Source: Sapria himalayana (lineage: Eukaryota; Streptophyta; Magnoliopsida; Malpighiales; Rafflesiaceae). Taken from it: 64,000 nucleotides of DNA. Below are positions 15,551 through 27,165 of this stretch, piece after piece. Below the pieces are notes generated by a model. It was not told the DNA's origin. It saw only the letters and a list, made by a program, of their open reading frames with translations, and ran no database searches. The stretch lies in assembly GCA_029783825.1 (NCBI GenBank), contig JAREIK010003000.1, positions 92,601 to 156,600 of the forward strand, read 5' to 3'. Numbering within the stretch: the first letter of the stretch is position 1; every line of letters begins with the position of its first letter. Both the position numbers and the translations under genes were made by a program.

Positions 15551-16937
15551 ATCTATAAGATATAACAAATCTAGAATAATTGTCAAACATGATTGTCAAT
15601 ATTAATCACAATTATAATTTATAATACACACATAGAATAAGAATGTTATATTCAATAGAATAAGTCAGATACAATACAACAACAAAATATTCAGGGCCTC
15701 ATTTACAAGAAATTAATATTAGTACATAAGTCTTATACCGAATAACAACAAAAAAGTGAGGCCTCTTTTATAAAAAAACAACTAAACTTGATTTCTATTC
15801 TTATAATACTACTGATTGTGACCCTCTTGTTTGCACAACCTAAATTTTATTATGCAAACGGATTGATTTAGGATAGCCATTTACTTTGTCATTTCATTGA
15901 CCTTGAGCTATAATCATTGGATCATCATAAAAAAGTCATTCATCTTCTTTGAATTTGGGATAAAACAAGATTGTCCAAGTGTCATAGTAGGACTACGTAG
16001 TGTAGTAGTCTTGAACAAATAACTAAAAATCAACACATTGATGCTGACATGTTGCTATGATATGGCTACATGGAAATCCATATATCAGTGTCTTACGACA
16101 TGTTCATTTCTTGTCATTAATGTTGAGGTCTCTTGGACCTTACATGAAAATTGCCCTATATGTAATCGTAAAAAATAAATTTTATTAATTCAGCCTTAAC
16201 CAAATGACCTTGAATCCGAGTATCAACATATGGTGTGAACTGCTCATCTGATGTCAATCTATTAGTAATTTGTTCCCTTCTTGCAACAAAGTAATTGTTA
16301 AGGTAAGAAAATCTTAACTGAACTCATATAGTGATTGGTAAGCTATGAGCCCCTTTATGTTTACTATTAAATACCTTTGACATATTCGTTGTCATTATTC
16401 TATATTTTCGACCTCCATCATGTGAAAGTACCCATAACAGAAAAGGGATCACCTCTAACCATTGTCGTGCTTCAGAATTAATTCTCCCAATTGTAGCCAT
16501 ATGCCTATTCATCTTTCGTGTTGTTGTCTCAACATCTACTTTGAAGACCAAATTCTATTTATCTTTGAAGATGGTCATAAAATTGCTTGCAAGATGATGC
16601 ATATAAATCTTGTGGTAGCCATATGGTGCATCCCAATTAAGATGATGATTACTCGTAGCTGCTATAATACCTGGATGTCTGTCAGATATAACACAAATCT
16701 CAGTCCATTAAGTTACTCTATTTTTGATACATGCCATAAAAATTCCCCAACTATCAATATTCTCGCCTTCTATAATAGCAAATGTCAATAGAAATAACTA
16801 ATTATTTCTGTCACATCTCATAGCAATCAACAATGTCCCTTTATACTTCTCATACAAATGTGTATCATTAATACTTATTATAGGATGATAATTTGTGAAC
16901 CATTCAATAGATGGCTTGAATGACTAGAACACGCATT

Positions 16938-16945
16938 GATATGGC
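16938..16945. repeat. hAT target-site duplication, left copy
   Basis: GATATGGC immediately before the TIR. It matches 6 of 8 positions with the right copy. Confidence 0.75.
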
Positions 16946-17594
16946 TAGAGATGTCAACCGGGCCGGGCTGGCCCGGCCCGGCAGGAGGCACGGCACGGTT
17001 CAGCCATGCCTGGGCTGGCCCGGCACGGTTCAGCCTTGCCTGGGCTGGCCCGGCATGGGAATTTCCCGTGCCCGGGCTCGTGTCGTACCCGACCACGGCA
17101 CTATCATGCCATGCCGAGGCCAACTGGGCCTCGTGCCGTGCTTGGCCCGGCACGGCACCGTGCCAAATTTTTTTTTTAAAAAAATTAGGGTTACAGGGCG
17201 CCGAAACCCTAATTTTTTTTAAAATAGGGTTTCGAGCGCACCAAATTCCTAATTTTTTTTAGAATTAGGGTTTCAGGCGCGCCCAATCCCTAATTTTTTT
17301 TTAAATTAGGGTTTCGGGCATGCCGAAACCCTAAATTTTTCTTAAAATTAGGGTTCGGCGTAACGGCGCGTGCCGAAATGCTAATTTTTCTTTTTAATTT
17401 AGGGTTGGGCCCTGTTGGGCCAAACCCGGCGAATCATGACGCGGGCCCCTGCCGGGATGAACCCCCAAAAAACCGTGCCGGGACAGGCACGGCATGGTTA
17501 CTATTCCGTGTCGTGCCTGGCCTAGCACAAAAGCCTGGTTGGGCCTGGAAAAAACGTGCAGGGCCGGCCCGGCACGGCCCGTTTGACACCTCTA
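16946..17594. mobile_element. Non-autonomous hAT-type element, GC-rich, 649 bp
   Basis: The element starts TAGAGATGTCAACCGGGCC and ends GGCCCGTTTGACACCTCTA, so the terminal inverted repeats are TAGAG(A/G)TGTCAA. It is bordered by GATATGGC on the left (16938-16945) and GATACGTC on the right (17595-17602), an 8-bp target duplication with two mismatches, as expected for hAT. Both outer arms are rich in GGCCCGGC and GGCACGG, unlike the AT-rich surroundings. The middle holds about five hairpin units with AGGGTTT/AAACCCTA motifs. No transposase is encoded. The overlapping open frames on both strands arise from the stop-poor GC-rich composition. Confidence 0.85.
17172..17405. repeat. Tandem hairpin units with telo-box-like motifs
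   Basis: About five imperfect tandem units of roughly 45-60 bp. Each has AATTAGGGTTTC, a short GC core, then GAAACCCTAATT and a poly-T/poly-A spacer. Each unit can fold on itself. AAACCCTA/TAGGGTTT is the plant telo-box sequence. It lies inside the hAT element. Confidence 0.8.
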
Positions 17595-17602
17595 GATACG
17601 TC
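17595..17602. repeat. hAT target-site duplication, right copy
   Basis: GATACGTC immediately after the TIR. The two differences from the left copy suggest an old insertion. Confidence 0.75.
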
Positions 17603-18129
17603 CCATTGTTTGACATACTATGAGAGATGGTTTTCCAAATAACTAAACATCCAGGAATGGCTTATTCTATGGCCAAGATCAAATGTGAGAGATCTATATA
17701 TGATTAAATAAAATAACCAAATAAGTGTCAAAATGCCTTATGCTTCCCATCCAAGGCTTTTTTATATGAAATTTTATATCCCCATTTCTCTATCATGATT
17801 GCTTGAATAGTAGCAGGGGACAATATAAATTGTGCCATAATTATAGATTCTATATGAATAGCAACCAACTTTGACTCTAGTTGATGATGGTCTCGGTTTA
17901 AACATGGATTTACACAACTATGTGGCCCTTTATATTTGTTGATCACAAATAAGTTAATATCTTTTACAACCATGGCATGCAACTTTTATTGATATTGATA
18001 TACATCGGCCTTCTTAGATCTTAAAACCAGTACTTTTTTTAAGGAGGCAACTACAACAAACTCATGGTGTACTCATATTGAGTAAATCTTTGCAGCCTTT
18101 TACAATTTGGATTTAGAATTAAAAACTTA

Positions 18130-18525
18130 CCCAACTACAAATTCACCACTCACATTTCAAAATTTTTAAAATTCAATATCCGGCATTGAGAACGATGGCC
18201 ATTGGTTTAATTAAATAGGCATCATTCCTAACGCCAGCATTTGAAAATTTTTAAAATTCAAATGCTGGCATTATGAACAACGACCATTGGTTTAATTAAA
18301 TAGCTGGTGTTCCCAATGGCGACATTTGAAAATTTTAAAATTCATTAGCTGTCATTCACAAGGTTGTCCTCTAATTTTTAAAATTTAACAGCGTGGCAAT
18401 GGCCGGCATTGTGAATGACGGCCATTGCCACGATGTTTCCAGACGCACTAAGTTGGTAATAGTTTTCCAACTAGCATTATATTTTAGTTTTTTAATTTAA
18501 AATGTATTATTTCCATACAAATCTC
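18130..18525. repeat. Terminal inverted repeat of the PMD-carrying MULE (right end)
   Basis: Read on the minus strand from 18525, this begins GAGATTTGTATGGAAATAAT and continues through a motif with GGCCGTCATTCACAATG and its inverse. The same sequence forms both ends of the Pack-MULE at 45631-47594, which identifies it as a MULE terminal repeat. It lies just upstream of the transposase start. Internal repeats of the type ATTTGAAAATTTTTAAAATT and GACCATTGGTTTAATTAAAT occur around 18150-18360. No matching left end was found before 12873. Confidence 0.75.
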
Positions 18526-20070
18526 CATAAATTAGGTTATATATATTTAAAAATTAGAAATAGGTTTATGAACCTTTATGTACAAGACCATAAACCATGA
18601 AAAACAATTTAACACCTCAACTTCCATTAAAGTTCACATACATACATCATAAATACCAAGCTTACTTGAGAAAAAATTGATATTAGTTTTATATAAACTT
18701 TTTATGAATGCTAGCTGATCACAAATATTGCATAGGATGAAATGGCAGTATTACTATTTAAATTACTATTTAACACAATATGTTTTATTTATTTATGAAC
18801 AATTTAATTAAAAGCAAATCATATAATTTCTGGTTTATGATTCATGAGAGTTTACAAGTGATGGAAATTTTGACTATTTATTATGCTTGTGTTAGAAATG
18901 CTATTTTGGGTTAAGCCAAAATATTTATTTGTTTAATTAGCAATTAAGTAAGGCAAAACTAATATCTCAGAGAGTTTGGTTGCTCACATTGATTTAGTAA
19001 GGCCAAAAATACTCAACCTAGATCTTTCTTGCTTAGTTTGCAGGTGAATACCAACTCAGGTTGTGCTACTTGAATTGTCAAGTTGACTTTGTGAAATGTT
19101 AAAATAAAATAAATTTTTATTCTATCAAGAGATAAAACTTATATCCAACTCAAATTAGAATACTCATATAATCAAGAATATTCATAATTAGTGAAAGAAT
19201 TGTTGAGTTTTGCTATTCTTTCAAACATTCAAATAAATATATGTGTAATGAGAGAATAGTGATGTGCAATATGATGCTATACTAAAGCTTGTTTCTCATG
19301 CTATACAAATCATTTAATTTTCTATTTAAAAACTTTACAAAAAATACAGTAGATTCTAAGGTATTTTAAAGTTTCAAAATATAATAAATTATAATTAACA
19401 GTCAAATTATAAAAAATTAAAATTTACACCCAATTAACAGTCCAAAGTATAAGATATTAAAATTTACTTTCAATTAACAGTCCAAATTAAAATAAATTAC
19501 CAGTCTATACTAACAAATAAATAAGAATTAAAACACATGAGTGTTCTGTTTGTGTTTATTGTATAATAGTGATAAAATCAAATTCATTAAATTTGATATT
19601 GTTCATGTTTTTTTACAACCACCTCAATTTTGATAAAAATAAAGAAAAAATTAATTTTTTTCATGTAAAAAAAACCATCCTAAATTAAATATAAAATATG
19701 CGTTACTCATGGTGATGCTGATTAGTAAACTTTTTTTTTTACTAGTTTAATATTGTTTGAAAATATTTTGATATTGTTGTTAGATGTTATTAGATGTAGG
19801 GAAAATTATGTTATGGTGCATTAACATAATATTTTTAAAAAAATTACCTAAATAAGTAAATATTCATATTAAAAAATATATCAAAATTAAGATTTCTACT
19901 TTCTGGTAAACTCAAAAAATACTTTTATTCTTCCTGTATATTTCATGATTTGAAAAAAATAAAAAAATAAAAACTTAAAATATATTTTCAAAAACACTAT
20001 AGCATGAGAGGTATATTGTTTTGGAAAATAGTATGCTCGATTTGTAACAATATAATATTTATATAAATAT
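18526..20070. other. AT-rich intergenic DNA, no gene seen
   Basis: No recognisable coding motif in either strand. It contains the first copy of a 28-bp exact direct repeat (19251-19278). Confidence 0.6.
19251..19278 (+). repeat. 28-bp exact direct repeat, copy 1
   Basis: AGAGAATAGTGATGTGCAAT followed by ATGATGCT. An identical copy lies at 20581-20608, a spacing of 1330 bp. The surrounding sequences differ. Confidence 0.9.
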
Positions 20071-20570
20071 TAAAAACACATAACATTATATATTAATATT
20101 TATATATTTATATAATCTTATGACATTATATATAAATGTTTATGCTTTAATATTTATAAACGTATAGCATTTCATATAAACATTGATATGTTAATATAAA
20201 CATATAAAGTTATATATAAATTTTTATACATATGTGTTGATGTTTATAAATATTTATACATCATTTACATAATTCTATCAATTTATATAATTGTTTATAT
20301 AACATTTATAAAACATATAAAATGTTTATACATATTTATTAAACATTTATATAACATATAAATTTTTATATAACTATATAATATTTATAATGTTTATATA
20401 AATATGATATATAAACTAAATAATATTTATAAAAGTGTTACATCTGTGTGTGTGTGTGTGTGTGTGTGTAATATTTATAAAAATATTGTAAACACAGCAT
20501 TATATCTATTCACTTAAACATTTATATAATCATATTCCATTATATATAAAAGTTTATACATTAATATAAA
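20060..20570. repeat. AT-rich minisatellite-like region (TTTATATAAACAT units)
   Basis: Irregular repetition of TTTATATAA, AACATTTATA and ATATAAATTTTTATA motifs over about 500 bp, interrupted by a TG run at 20445-20469. No coding content. Confidence 0.7.
20445..20469. repeat. (TG)n microsatellite
   Basis: About 12 uninterrupted TG dinucleotides inside the AT-rich region. Confidence 0.9.
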
Positions 20571-20580
20571 TGTACAACTA

Positions 20581-20608
20581 AGAGAATAGTGATGTGCAAT
20601 ATGATGCT
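20581..20608 (+). repeat. 28-bp exact direct repeat, copy 2
   Basis: Identical to 19251-19278. It follows a run of TATAAACATTTATA-like AT repeats. Confidence 0.9.
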
Positions 20609-21675
20609 TTTATGGATACACAAGAGTTTATCTCTATAATGTATATATGATATGAAAAAATGATATATCATAGATACATATTAGTAGTTTTATCTATGAA
20701 TGAAGCCGATAATATTATTGGGTATTGAGGGAGATAATTAAATTATCATTGTCATTTAGGAGTCATTATAGAGCTCCTCTATCGTGATGTTTACTTTAAA
20801 GATGTAAACACATCTTTTTTAAATTTTGATGTTGATACTTCTCATTTGTTATGTACTATAGTTTTCACAACTCATTTTTTTACTTAGATGTATGATTATC
20901 AATTCAGAAGTTAATACTCATTGTATAGAAAATTATTTTTTGCATAATATTTTGTTCTCGTTTTTTAAAAATATTGAAATATCTACTAAAAAATTATCTA
21001 AAATAATTTGTTATTAAGAATATACAAGTTGAAATTTGGTTGCTTTTGTATTTTTTTTTATTTTTGGATTTATGTATAGTCTTATTTTTTTGAGTTATAT
21101 TTTTAAGTAATTAATTTTTTATTTTATTTTTTTGGATAATGTTAATATTATATATTTTTATTTTTATGGTCAGATATATTATTAGTTATTTGAATATTAT
21201 TGATATTTTACTTATTCATTATTTACTTGGTTATTTATTTTTTGTTTAATTGAGATGTTATAAATTTTGTATGATTATATTTTTATACAATTTATCAATG
21301 GTTATATGAAATAATTTATTTTTTAATAATGAAATAATATGAAAATTTAATTCCCAATTAATAATGTTCATGGTTATTAGTAGTATTATTTATTTTCTCC
21401 ATTGTTATAACCATAAATTAATTTTTTTTATTTCTGAAATTTATCTAATTAATTTATAAATAATATTATAAAAAATAACCATAAAAATTTCATATACTAT
21501 TAACCATAAATTTATTTATTTATGAAATAATATAATTAATGGTTAAATGTAATATAATTTTATTTTCTAATATTTTTAATCTCTAACCCATCACTCCCCC
21601 ATCTAGCCGTCTCTATGTAATTAGGTCAGTTCACTTCCAGAAAAACTTTCGACTAGTAGAACACACTAACATTCC
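20609..21675. other. AT-rich intergenic DNA, no gene seen
   Basis: Very T-rich plus strand with many homopolymer runs. Nothing recognisable on either strand. Confidence 0.6.
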
Positions 21676-21771
21676 ATTTCCAAAAACCGTATCAAACAAA
21701 GAACATCTCTCAAAACACATAGTCATCGCAGCATTATTTCAAAGAACAGTATCCAACAAAGAACATCTCTC
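21676..21771 (+). repeat. Two 36-bp direct repeats plus short CT run
   Basis: Copies at 21676-21711 and 21736-21771 share 32 of 36 bases, ending in CAAAGAACATCTCTC. The second copy runs into a short CT microsatellite. Confidence 0.8.
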
Positions 21772-21956
21772 TCTCTCTCTATGTGTTTTTTTTGTTTATC
21801 ATCATTATAATTTAATGAGAAATTAAAAATGAGTTTTACAAATTTAAAATCGGTAGTGAGCTAAATGGTGCTTTTCTGTTGAGTTCTTGTGTATTAATGA
21901 TAAATTGGTAGTATGAACTTTTTTTCTTTTAATGATTATTCTTTTTAAGTTTTATG

Positions 21957-22060
21957 GATTTCAAATCAACCAAAAAGTATGCTAGCTCTAAAAATCGAAG
22001 AATAGTAAAAGAGGACGAAGAAAATAATAACAAGAGGAGAAGAAGAGCAAGGTACTGTAA
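21957..22060 (+). other. Possible small exon, basic N-terminus, unassigned
   Basis: An ATG opens MDFKSTKKYASSK, and the same frame later reads NNNKRRRRAR before reaching AT-rich sequence. The Lys/Arg cluster would suit a nuclear localisation signal and a GTACTG donor-like site follows. The stretch is too short and unsupported to call a gene. It may be chance in purine-rich DNA. Confidence 0.2.
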
Positions 22061-24739
22061 TTATTTAAATTAAAATTATATCTTATATTTTAATTTTTGG
22101 TTTTTTATATTTGAAAAATTTTTGTTTTGTAAAGATGATGAATATGAAGAACCTGTGAAAATTTATCTATTAGATAGGTTTCTATGGTTATAGTGTGTAA
22201 CTCTTAAATTTTTCTCAAAGAAGAAGGTAAAACTTAACCATAACCTTTAATTTTGCTATCATTGCAATTGTTGACTATTTGTTGAGGTTGTAATTTTTGT
22301 TGGTGGATGTTTATGAATTAATTCTATTTAATTTTTTTTCTTAATAAATCATATTTTCTAATCTTTAATTAGGTACCCAATAAATTCCATAGTTATTCTA
22401 TTCTATTATGATTGTAAATGCTTTCATTAATTTAATTGGCCCATTATTAAATTTCGTTTAATAGTACTATTGAAAAAAATTCACTACACTAAGTCTTTAT
22501 TATATCTATCTAATATTGGCATGTAGAATCAAATCACACTTGATGGAGAATGGAGGGTATAGAAGACTAAGAACCCATGTCAGACTATACATTATTGTAA
22601 ACAGGGGAACAAAGATTGTATATAATTTTCTCAATGTGTTTTCTTAGATACCATGCATTCTCAAAGCACACTGAGCATGCATGGTGACCTATTTCGTGTG
22701 TACATTTATAAAAAGTAATTATTCCATCATTATATATGGTTTACATGAGGAATATGATAGTAATTTGATTAGTAATAGAGTACACCTTTTTGTTTTAAAA
22801 AAATGTTCATATAGTATATATATCCAAAGTAATAGACATGTGGTGAGTGTTAAGTTGCTTATATAGTTTAATCTATGTTTGCTTTACATGCACATTATTT
22901 ATTGTTTACAATGAAACATGTGCACTAATATGCTTCTGTACACAAAAAAACTTACCAATTTCTTTGTCACATACAAAAAATTAGAAATTATCAAAAATAA
23001 TAGTGTAGAACTAAATGAAAAAAAAATCAAACAAGATGAAAAACGTCATTTAATAATGACTTTCAAATTTTTGACTATGATCTAATGTTGATTCTGAGAT
23101 TATTACAGAGAATCAATATATCAAAGAAAAGTTTTTTAATTAAAATTGTTTATTGGATCTAAATCTCCAAATAAAGAAATATCTATAATATTGGTGTGAT
23201 ATTTTATTTTTAATGTTATTCTAGTAGTATAATTTTTGTTAAATTCAACAATTAGCAATAAAAAAATAATGATAAACAAAAATCAAAAATTATCATTAAT
23301 GCATAATATGGAACTCTTAATATATGATATTCTTGATATAGCGTATGTTTTCCTTTTTTTCTTTTTTCTTTTCAGCTATTTTAGATTTAGCATATGTTAA
23401 TAAATATTTTTGTGTATTTGATGATACTCTTGATATATGACACACACACACACACACACAGATATGTATTTATAGTTTTTTGTTAGAATTTATGTGTATC
23501 ATTGTATTTTTTGTCGTTTATATATCTACAATGTTTTGTTTTGGTGTACATTATAATATGAGTATATTAAATGATTTTATAATTTTTTTTTAAATATAGC
23601 CATGTTATTGTTTGATGAAATTAATTAACCCGTTTTATAATATTTTAAAAAAAGTGATGTGCCCATTTGGATTATTTGCTCATTGACTATTTGGGCATTA
23701 TGAAAAATAGCCCTCGTGAGCTGCACTTGCCAAAATGTAGATTTTCTTTAATCTTTTCTTTGATAAAATAATACTTTTATGTGATTAGCCTGCTAATAGA
23801 AGATTAGATTGGAAATTTCATATTATGTGAGCTAACAACCATCATAGAAAATGAAATTTGGCATTTCAATACAAAAAATTAATTCCTCAATTAAATAGCT
23901 AATTGGAAAAGTATATAAGTGATAGTCATATCTATAATTTTTGCTAAATTAATAAGTTGTCATCCTTCTTATCCTTTAAATTTGAATTGATGTGTATGTA
24001 AATAATCTTTAAGTAAATTACTTAAATTTTAGGATAAATTTCTATTTCACTGCTATTTTTTTGGCAGGTCTTTTGTTCATAAGATTGTGTGTCCTTTGGC
24101 TGCAACTTTAATTAAATATTTATTTATGCATTTCTTTGGTTTTATTCTTTGTATTTCAGTCATGTGTCTCTATAATATAAAGCTTTAGTTTGACTAGATT
24201 ATATTCATTCATTTCTAATCTCTATCTTATTAGTAAACTTAATGTAGGATGTGACTGGATTACTAAGAGAGTTGTAGTCAACTTGTTTTGCTTAATTCTC
24301 ATTCTTCTTAGCTTAGTTAGTTTACTTTAGTAAATTGTATTTTGATTGTAGTTTTCCACAAAATATGTTAATGTTAATGCCTGTTAATTATTCATCTGTA
24401 ATTATTCGTATCTCTAATCATCCCATATTTGTAATGCTAGGAATCTGTAATTGCAAGCTTCTTCACATCTATGTTTTCTAGTTAAATACTTTGTATGATA
24501 TGTTTTCTAGTCAATATCTGTTATTATTCATTTATTCATGTTTGAATTATTCATTAATTGATTTACCAAAAGTTCATTGAATTTGATCTTCATTCCATTT
24601 ATTTTATCTGTCTTATTTATTTTTATATTCAAAGATTGAGTTGAATCATAGTTAAAATTTTGATCTTTGATCTTCATTGAGAAGTAAAAAGCTTACTTCT
24701 TCACACTTGCAAATCTTTTTTTTTTGCGTCCCTTTCTTG
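22061..24739. other. AT-rich intergenic DNA, no gene recognised
   Basis: No protein-family motif was found in either strand. A (CA)n run lies at 23440-23460. The segment ends where CACTA element A begins. It is not GATA array, so element A does not sit wholly inside the array as element B does. Confidence 0.6.
23440..23460. repeat. (CA)n microsatellite
   Basis: About ten CA dinucleotides. Confidence 0.9.
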
Positions 24740-24777
24740 CACTACAAGAAAAATCCCAAATAGCTAGGGATAATTCC
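24740..24777 (+). repeat. CACTA element A, left terminal inverted repeat
   Basis: Begins CACTACAAGAAAAATCCC. It pairs imperfectly with the right end at 33604-33641. Confidence 0.85.
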
Positions 24778-24801
24778 TTAGTTAAATGAAGATTTTCTAT
24801 T

Positions 24802-25190
24802 GCTAAATGGGATATAGTGATGGATTAACGATGGAAGCTTTCCTAATCTAAAGTGCTCGTCGCTAAAAATTAGTGAATTAAAAGTCCGTTGCTAAAAAAT
24901 TTTAGAGACAAAAATATTCCTAGCTAAAATAATAATTTCTCTAGCTAAATTAATAAGCTAGAGTTACCATCGCTAAATGGATATAACAATGGAAGCTTTC
25001 ACAATATAAAGTGCTCGTCATGAAAAATTAGTAAGGAAAATAGTCCTTAGCAAAATAAATTTAGCAATAGAAAAATCCCTAGCTAAAATAATAATTTCTC
25101 TATCTAAAATAGTAAGGGAAAATTCCCTAGCTAAATTTGCAAGGGAAAATTCCCTAGCTAAATTTGCAAGGGAAAATTCCCTAGTTATTT
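24802..25190 (+). repeat. Subterminal repeats of element A
   Basis: A segment starting GCTAAATGG and containing GGAAGCTTTC and AAGTGCTCGTC is duplicated in tandem with a 170-bp period (24802-24971 and 24972-25113). It is followed by a 27-bp unit with the palindrome GGGAAAATTCCC repeated at 25114, 25141 and 25168. Element B has a single copy of the corresponding segment at about 44535-44700. Such subterminal repeats are the binding sites of the TNPA-type protein in CACTA elements. Confidence 0.8.
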
Positions 25191-25431
25191 TCATTCCAAA
25201 AATATTTTCAGAATTTTATTTTTTTTTTCAAATTATTTAATTAAATAATTTAATATTTTTATATTAAATTGAATTAAAACATAAACTATAAATGATAATT
25301 TATAATTAATAAAAAATAAAATCATTTAAAAAATTATTATGATTCAATATTTTACATAATTCAACAAAAACATAACAAAATTTTATTACATCATATTCAT
25401 CAAATTATCTACCGATAGTACATAAAGTATA

Positions 25432-25660
25432 ATCTATCTATGCATTGACGTTGTTTTCTCTCCCTCATCTCCTCTGATCACCATATTTCTACTGTGACAA
25501 AGATGTCTGAGTCACAGTGCATCATGTCCAGTTAAAAATCTTTTTTCTTATAAAAGCTTCGTATGGGGAACAATGCGGTGCCATATTTGTACGAAATTTA
25601 AACCAGCCAATCAAATCAAAATAAATAAATAAATATATATATATATTGATAAATATATAA
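25432..25660 (+). repeat. Internal duplication of element A, copy 1
   Basis: Shares a series of segments, including TATAAAAGCTTCGTATGGGG, in the same order with 26755-26995. The offset is about 1323 bp. Confidence 0.75.
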
Positions 25661-26520
25661 TACTACAATATAGATGTACATATATACTACAATGTATATG
25701 TCCATATATACTAGCATTTCACTGGTTACATATATTACTGCAATCTATGTACATATAAACTGTAGTATTATATGTACATATATACTGTGTACATATATAC
25801 TCAGTATATATGTACATATATACTGTAGTGTATATGTATACACTAGTAGATATGTACATGTACATATATACTGTGTATATATATACAAGTATTTATATGT
25901 ACATATATACTTAGTATATGTACATATACACTACAATATATATGTACATATAAATGTGTATACATATACAGTGTAGTGTATATGTATATACTGGTATATT
26001 TGTATATGAATATATAAACTGGTATATATGTACACGTATTTATCTGTATATATATACTTAGTATATGTACATATACACTACAGTGTATATGTACATATAT
26101 GTGTATACATTTACACTACATCATATATGTACATATATAAGTACATGTATGGACATATACACTGCAGTGCATATGTACAAGTATGTACATATATACTAGT
26201 AAATACTTGTACATATATACCAGTATATATGTACATATACACTATAGTATATATGTACATATATACCAGTGTATACATATAAACTATAGTATGTATGTAC
26301 ATATACACTGTAATGTATATGAACATATACTTTAGTGTATATATGTACATATACTAAGCATCTATATGTACATAAAACTATGTACATATACTATAGTGTA
26401 TCTTTACATATACACATATACTGGTAAATACTTGTACATATATACTAGTTTATATGTATATGTAGATGTATACTAGTATATATGTACATATACATATATA
26501 CATGTATAAATGTACAGGTA
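25660..26520. repeat. GTACATATATACT satellite-like array
   Basis: About 860 bp made of GTACATATATAC, TATAGTATAT and ACTAGTATAT motifs in irregular tandem order, many of them self-complementary. Open frames on both strands reading Tyr/Ile/Val/His-rich sequence are repeat artefacts. A shorter copy follows at 26995-27165 and a related patch lies in element B at 49400-49545. Confidence 0.85.
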
Positions 26521-26754
26521 TTTACATTAAAGTAAAGCGTAAACATCTATTATGGAGCATGAACATCAAACAACTATATATTCTTTAATAAGAATAAAAA
26601 AAATGAATAAATACCTTAACTAGGGCTACAAAAATCATCTTTGTTTATTTGAAATTGCATCGAACTTGGAAACACAAGGCATAAAAAATTTGCAATAAGA
26701 TTGTACAAGATAAATGTTCAATACATATACATACATATAGTGCATAAAATATAA
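26521..26754. other. Spacer between duplicated segments of element A
   Basis: AT-rich with no coding motif. It lies between the satellite-like array and the second copy of the internal duplication. Confidence 0.5.
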
Positions 26755-27165
26755 TATATCCATTTAATTGATGTTGCTTTCCTTCCCCCAGTTTTTCTGG
26801 TCACCATCTTTCTGCTACAACAAAGCTGTCCTAGTCGCAGCATGTAATGTCTAGTAAAAAATCTCTTCGCTTATAAAAGTTTCGTATGGGGAACATTGCC
26901 ATACCATATATGTATGAAATTTCAACTAGTCAATCAAATTAAAATAAATAAATTAATAAAGTTATATTTTGCTAAATATTTAATACTATATCATATAGGT
27001 ACATATATACTAGCATTTCACTAGTTACATATATTACTATAGTATATGTACATATATACTATAATATTATATGTACATATATACTAAGTACATATATACT
27101 CAGTATACATGTACATATAATGATCTAGTATTATGTGTACATATATTGCAGTATGTATGTAGACA
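26755..27165 (+). repeat. Internal duplication of element A, copy 2
   Basis: Repeats the sequence at 25432-25830, including the start of the GTACATATATAC array, where CTAGCATTTCACTAGTTACA is nearly identical to CTAGCATTTCACTGGTTACA in copy 1. Confidence 0.75.

Larger units (their letters stand above)
15790..18020 (-). pseudogene. MULE (MuDR-type) transposase, interrupted and decayed
   Basis: This is a minus-strand remnant of a Mutator-like transposase, the enzyme that cuts and pastes MULE DNA. From its N-terminus it shows KYKGPHSC followed by CLNRDHHQLESK (about 17930-17860) and EKWGYKISYKKAL (about 17790-17745). Its DDE core reads THLYEKYKGTLLIAM then FAIIEGENIDSWG (about 16860-16750), then VISDRHPGI (about 16680). 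A later segment is DGGRKYRIMTTNMS (about 16410-16365). A SWIM zinc-finger region reads CRKTLIYGFPCSHIIATCQH (about 16100-16040) and is followed by PKFKEDEW. The usual first catalytic motif DGTHL is altered to NDTHL. Several stops occur. An hAT-type element (16946-17594) splits the gene between the N-terminal and DDE parts, leaving its own 8-bp target duplication. The PMD gene follows on the same strand. Confidence 0.88.

Noticed and set aside
16878..17262. Overlapping Pro/Gly/Arg/Ala-rich open frames on both strands
   Set aside because: They arise from the GC-rich arms of the hAT element, where stop codons are rare. They overlap each other and cross the TIR.
18865..19080. Possible LTR start (TGTTAGAAATG)
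   Set aside because: No matching second LTR, primer-binding site, polypurine tract or gag-pol motif was found.
25674..26387. Open frames on both strands rich in Tyr, Ile, Val and His
   Set aside because: They are translations of the GTACATATATAC repeat. Both strands are open because the motif is palindromic.
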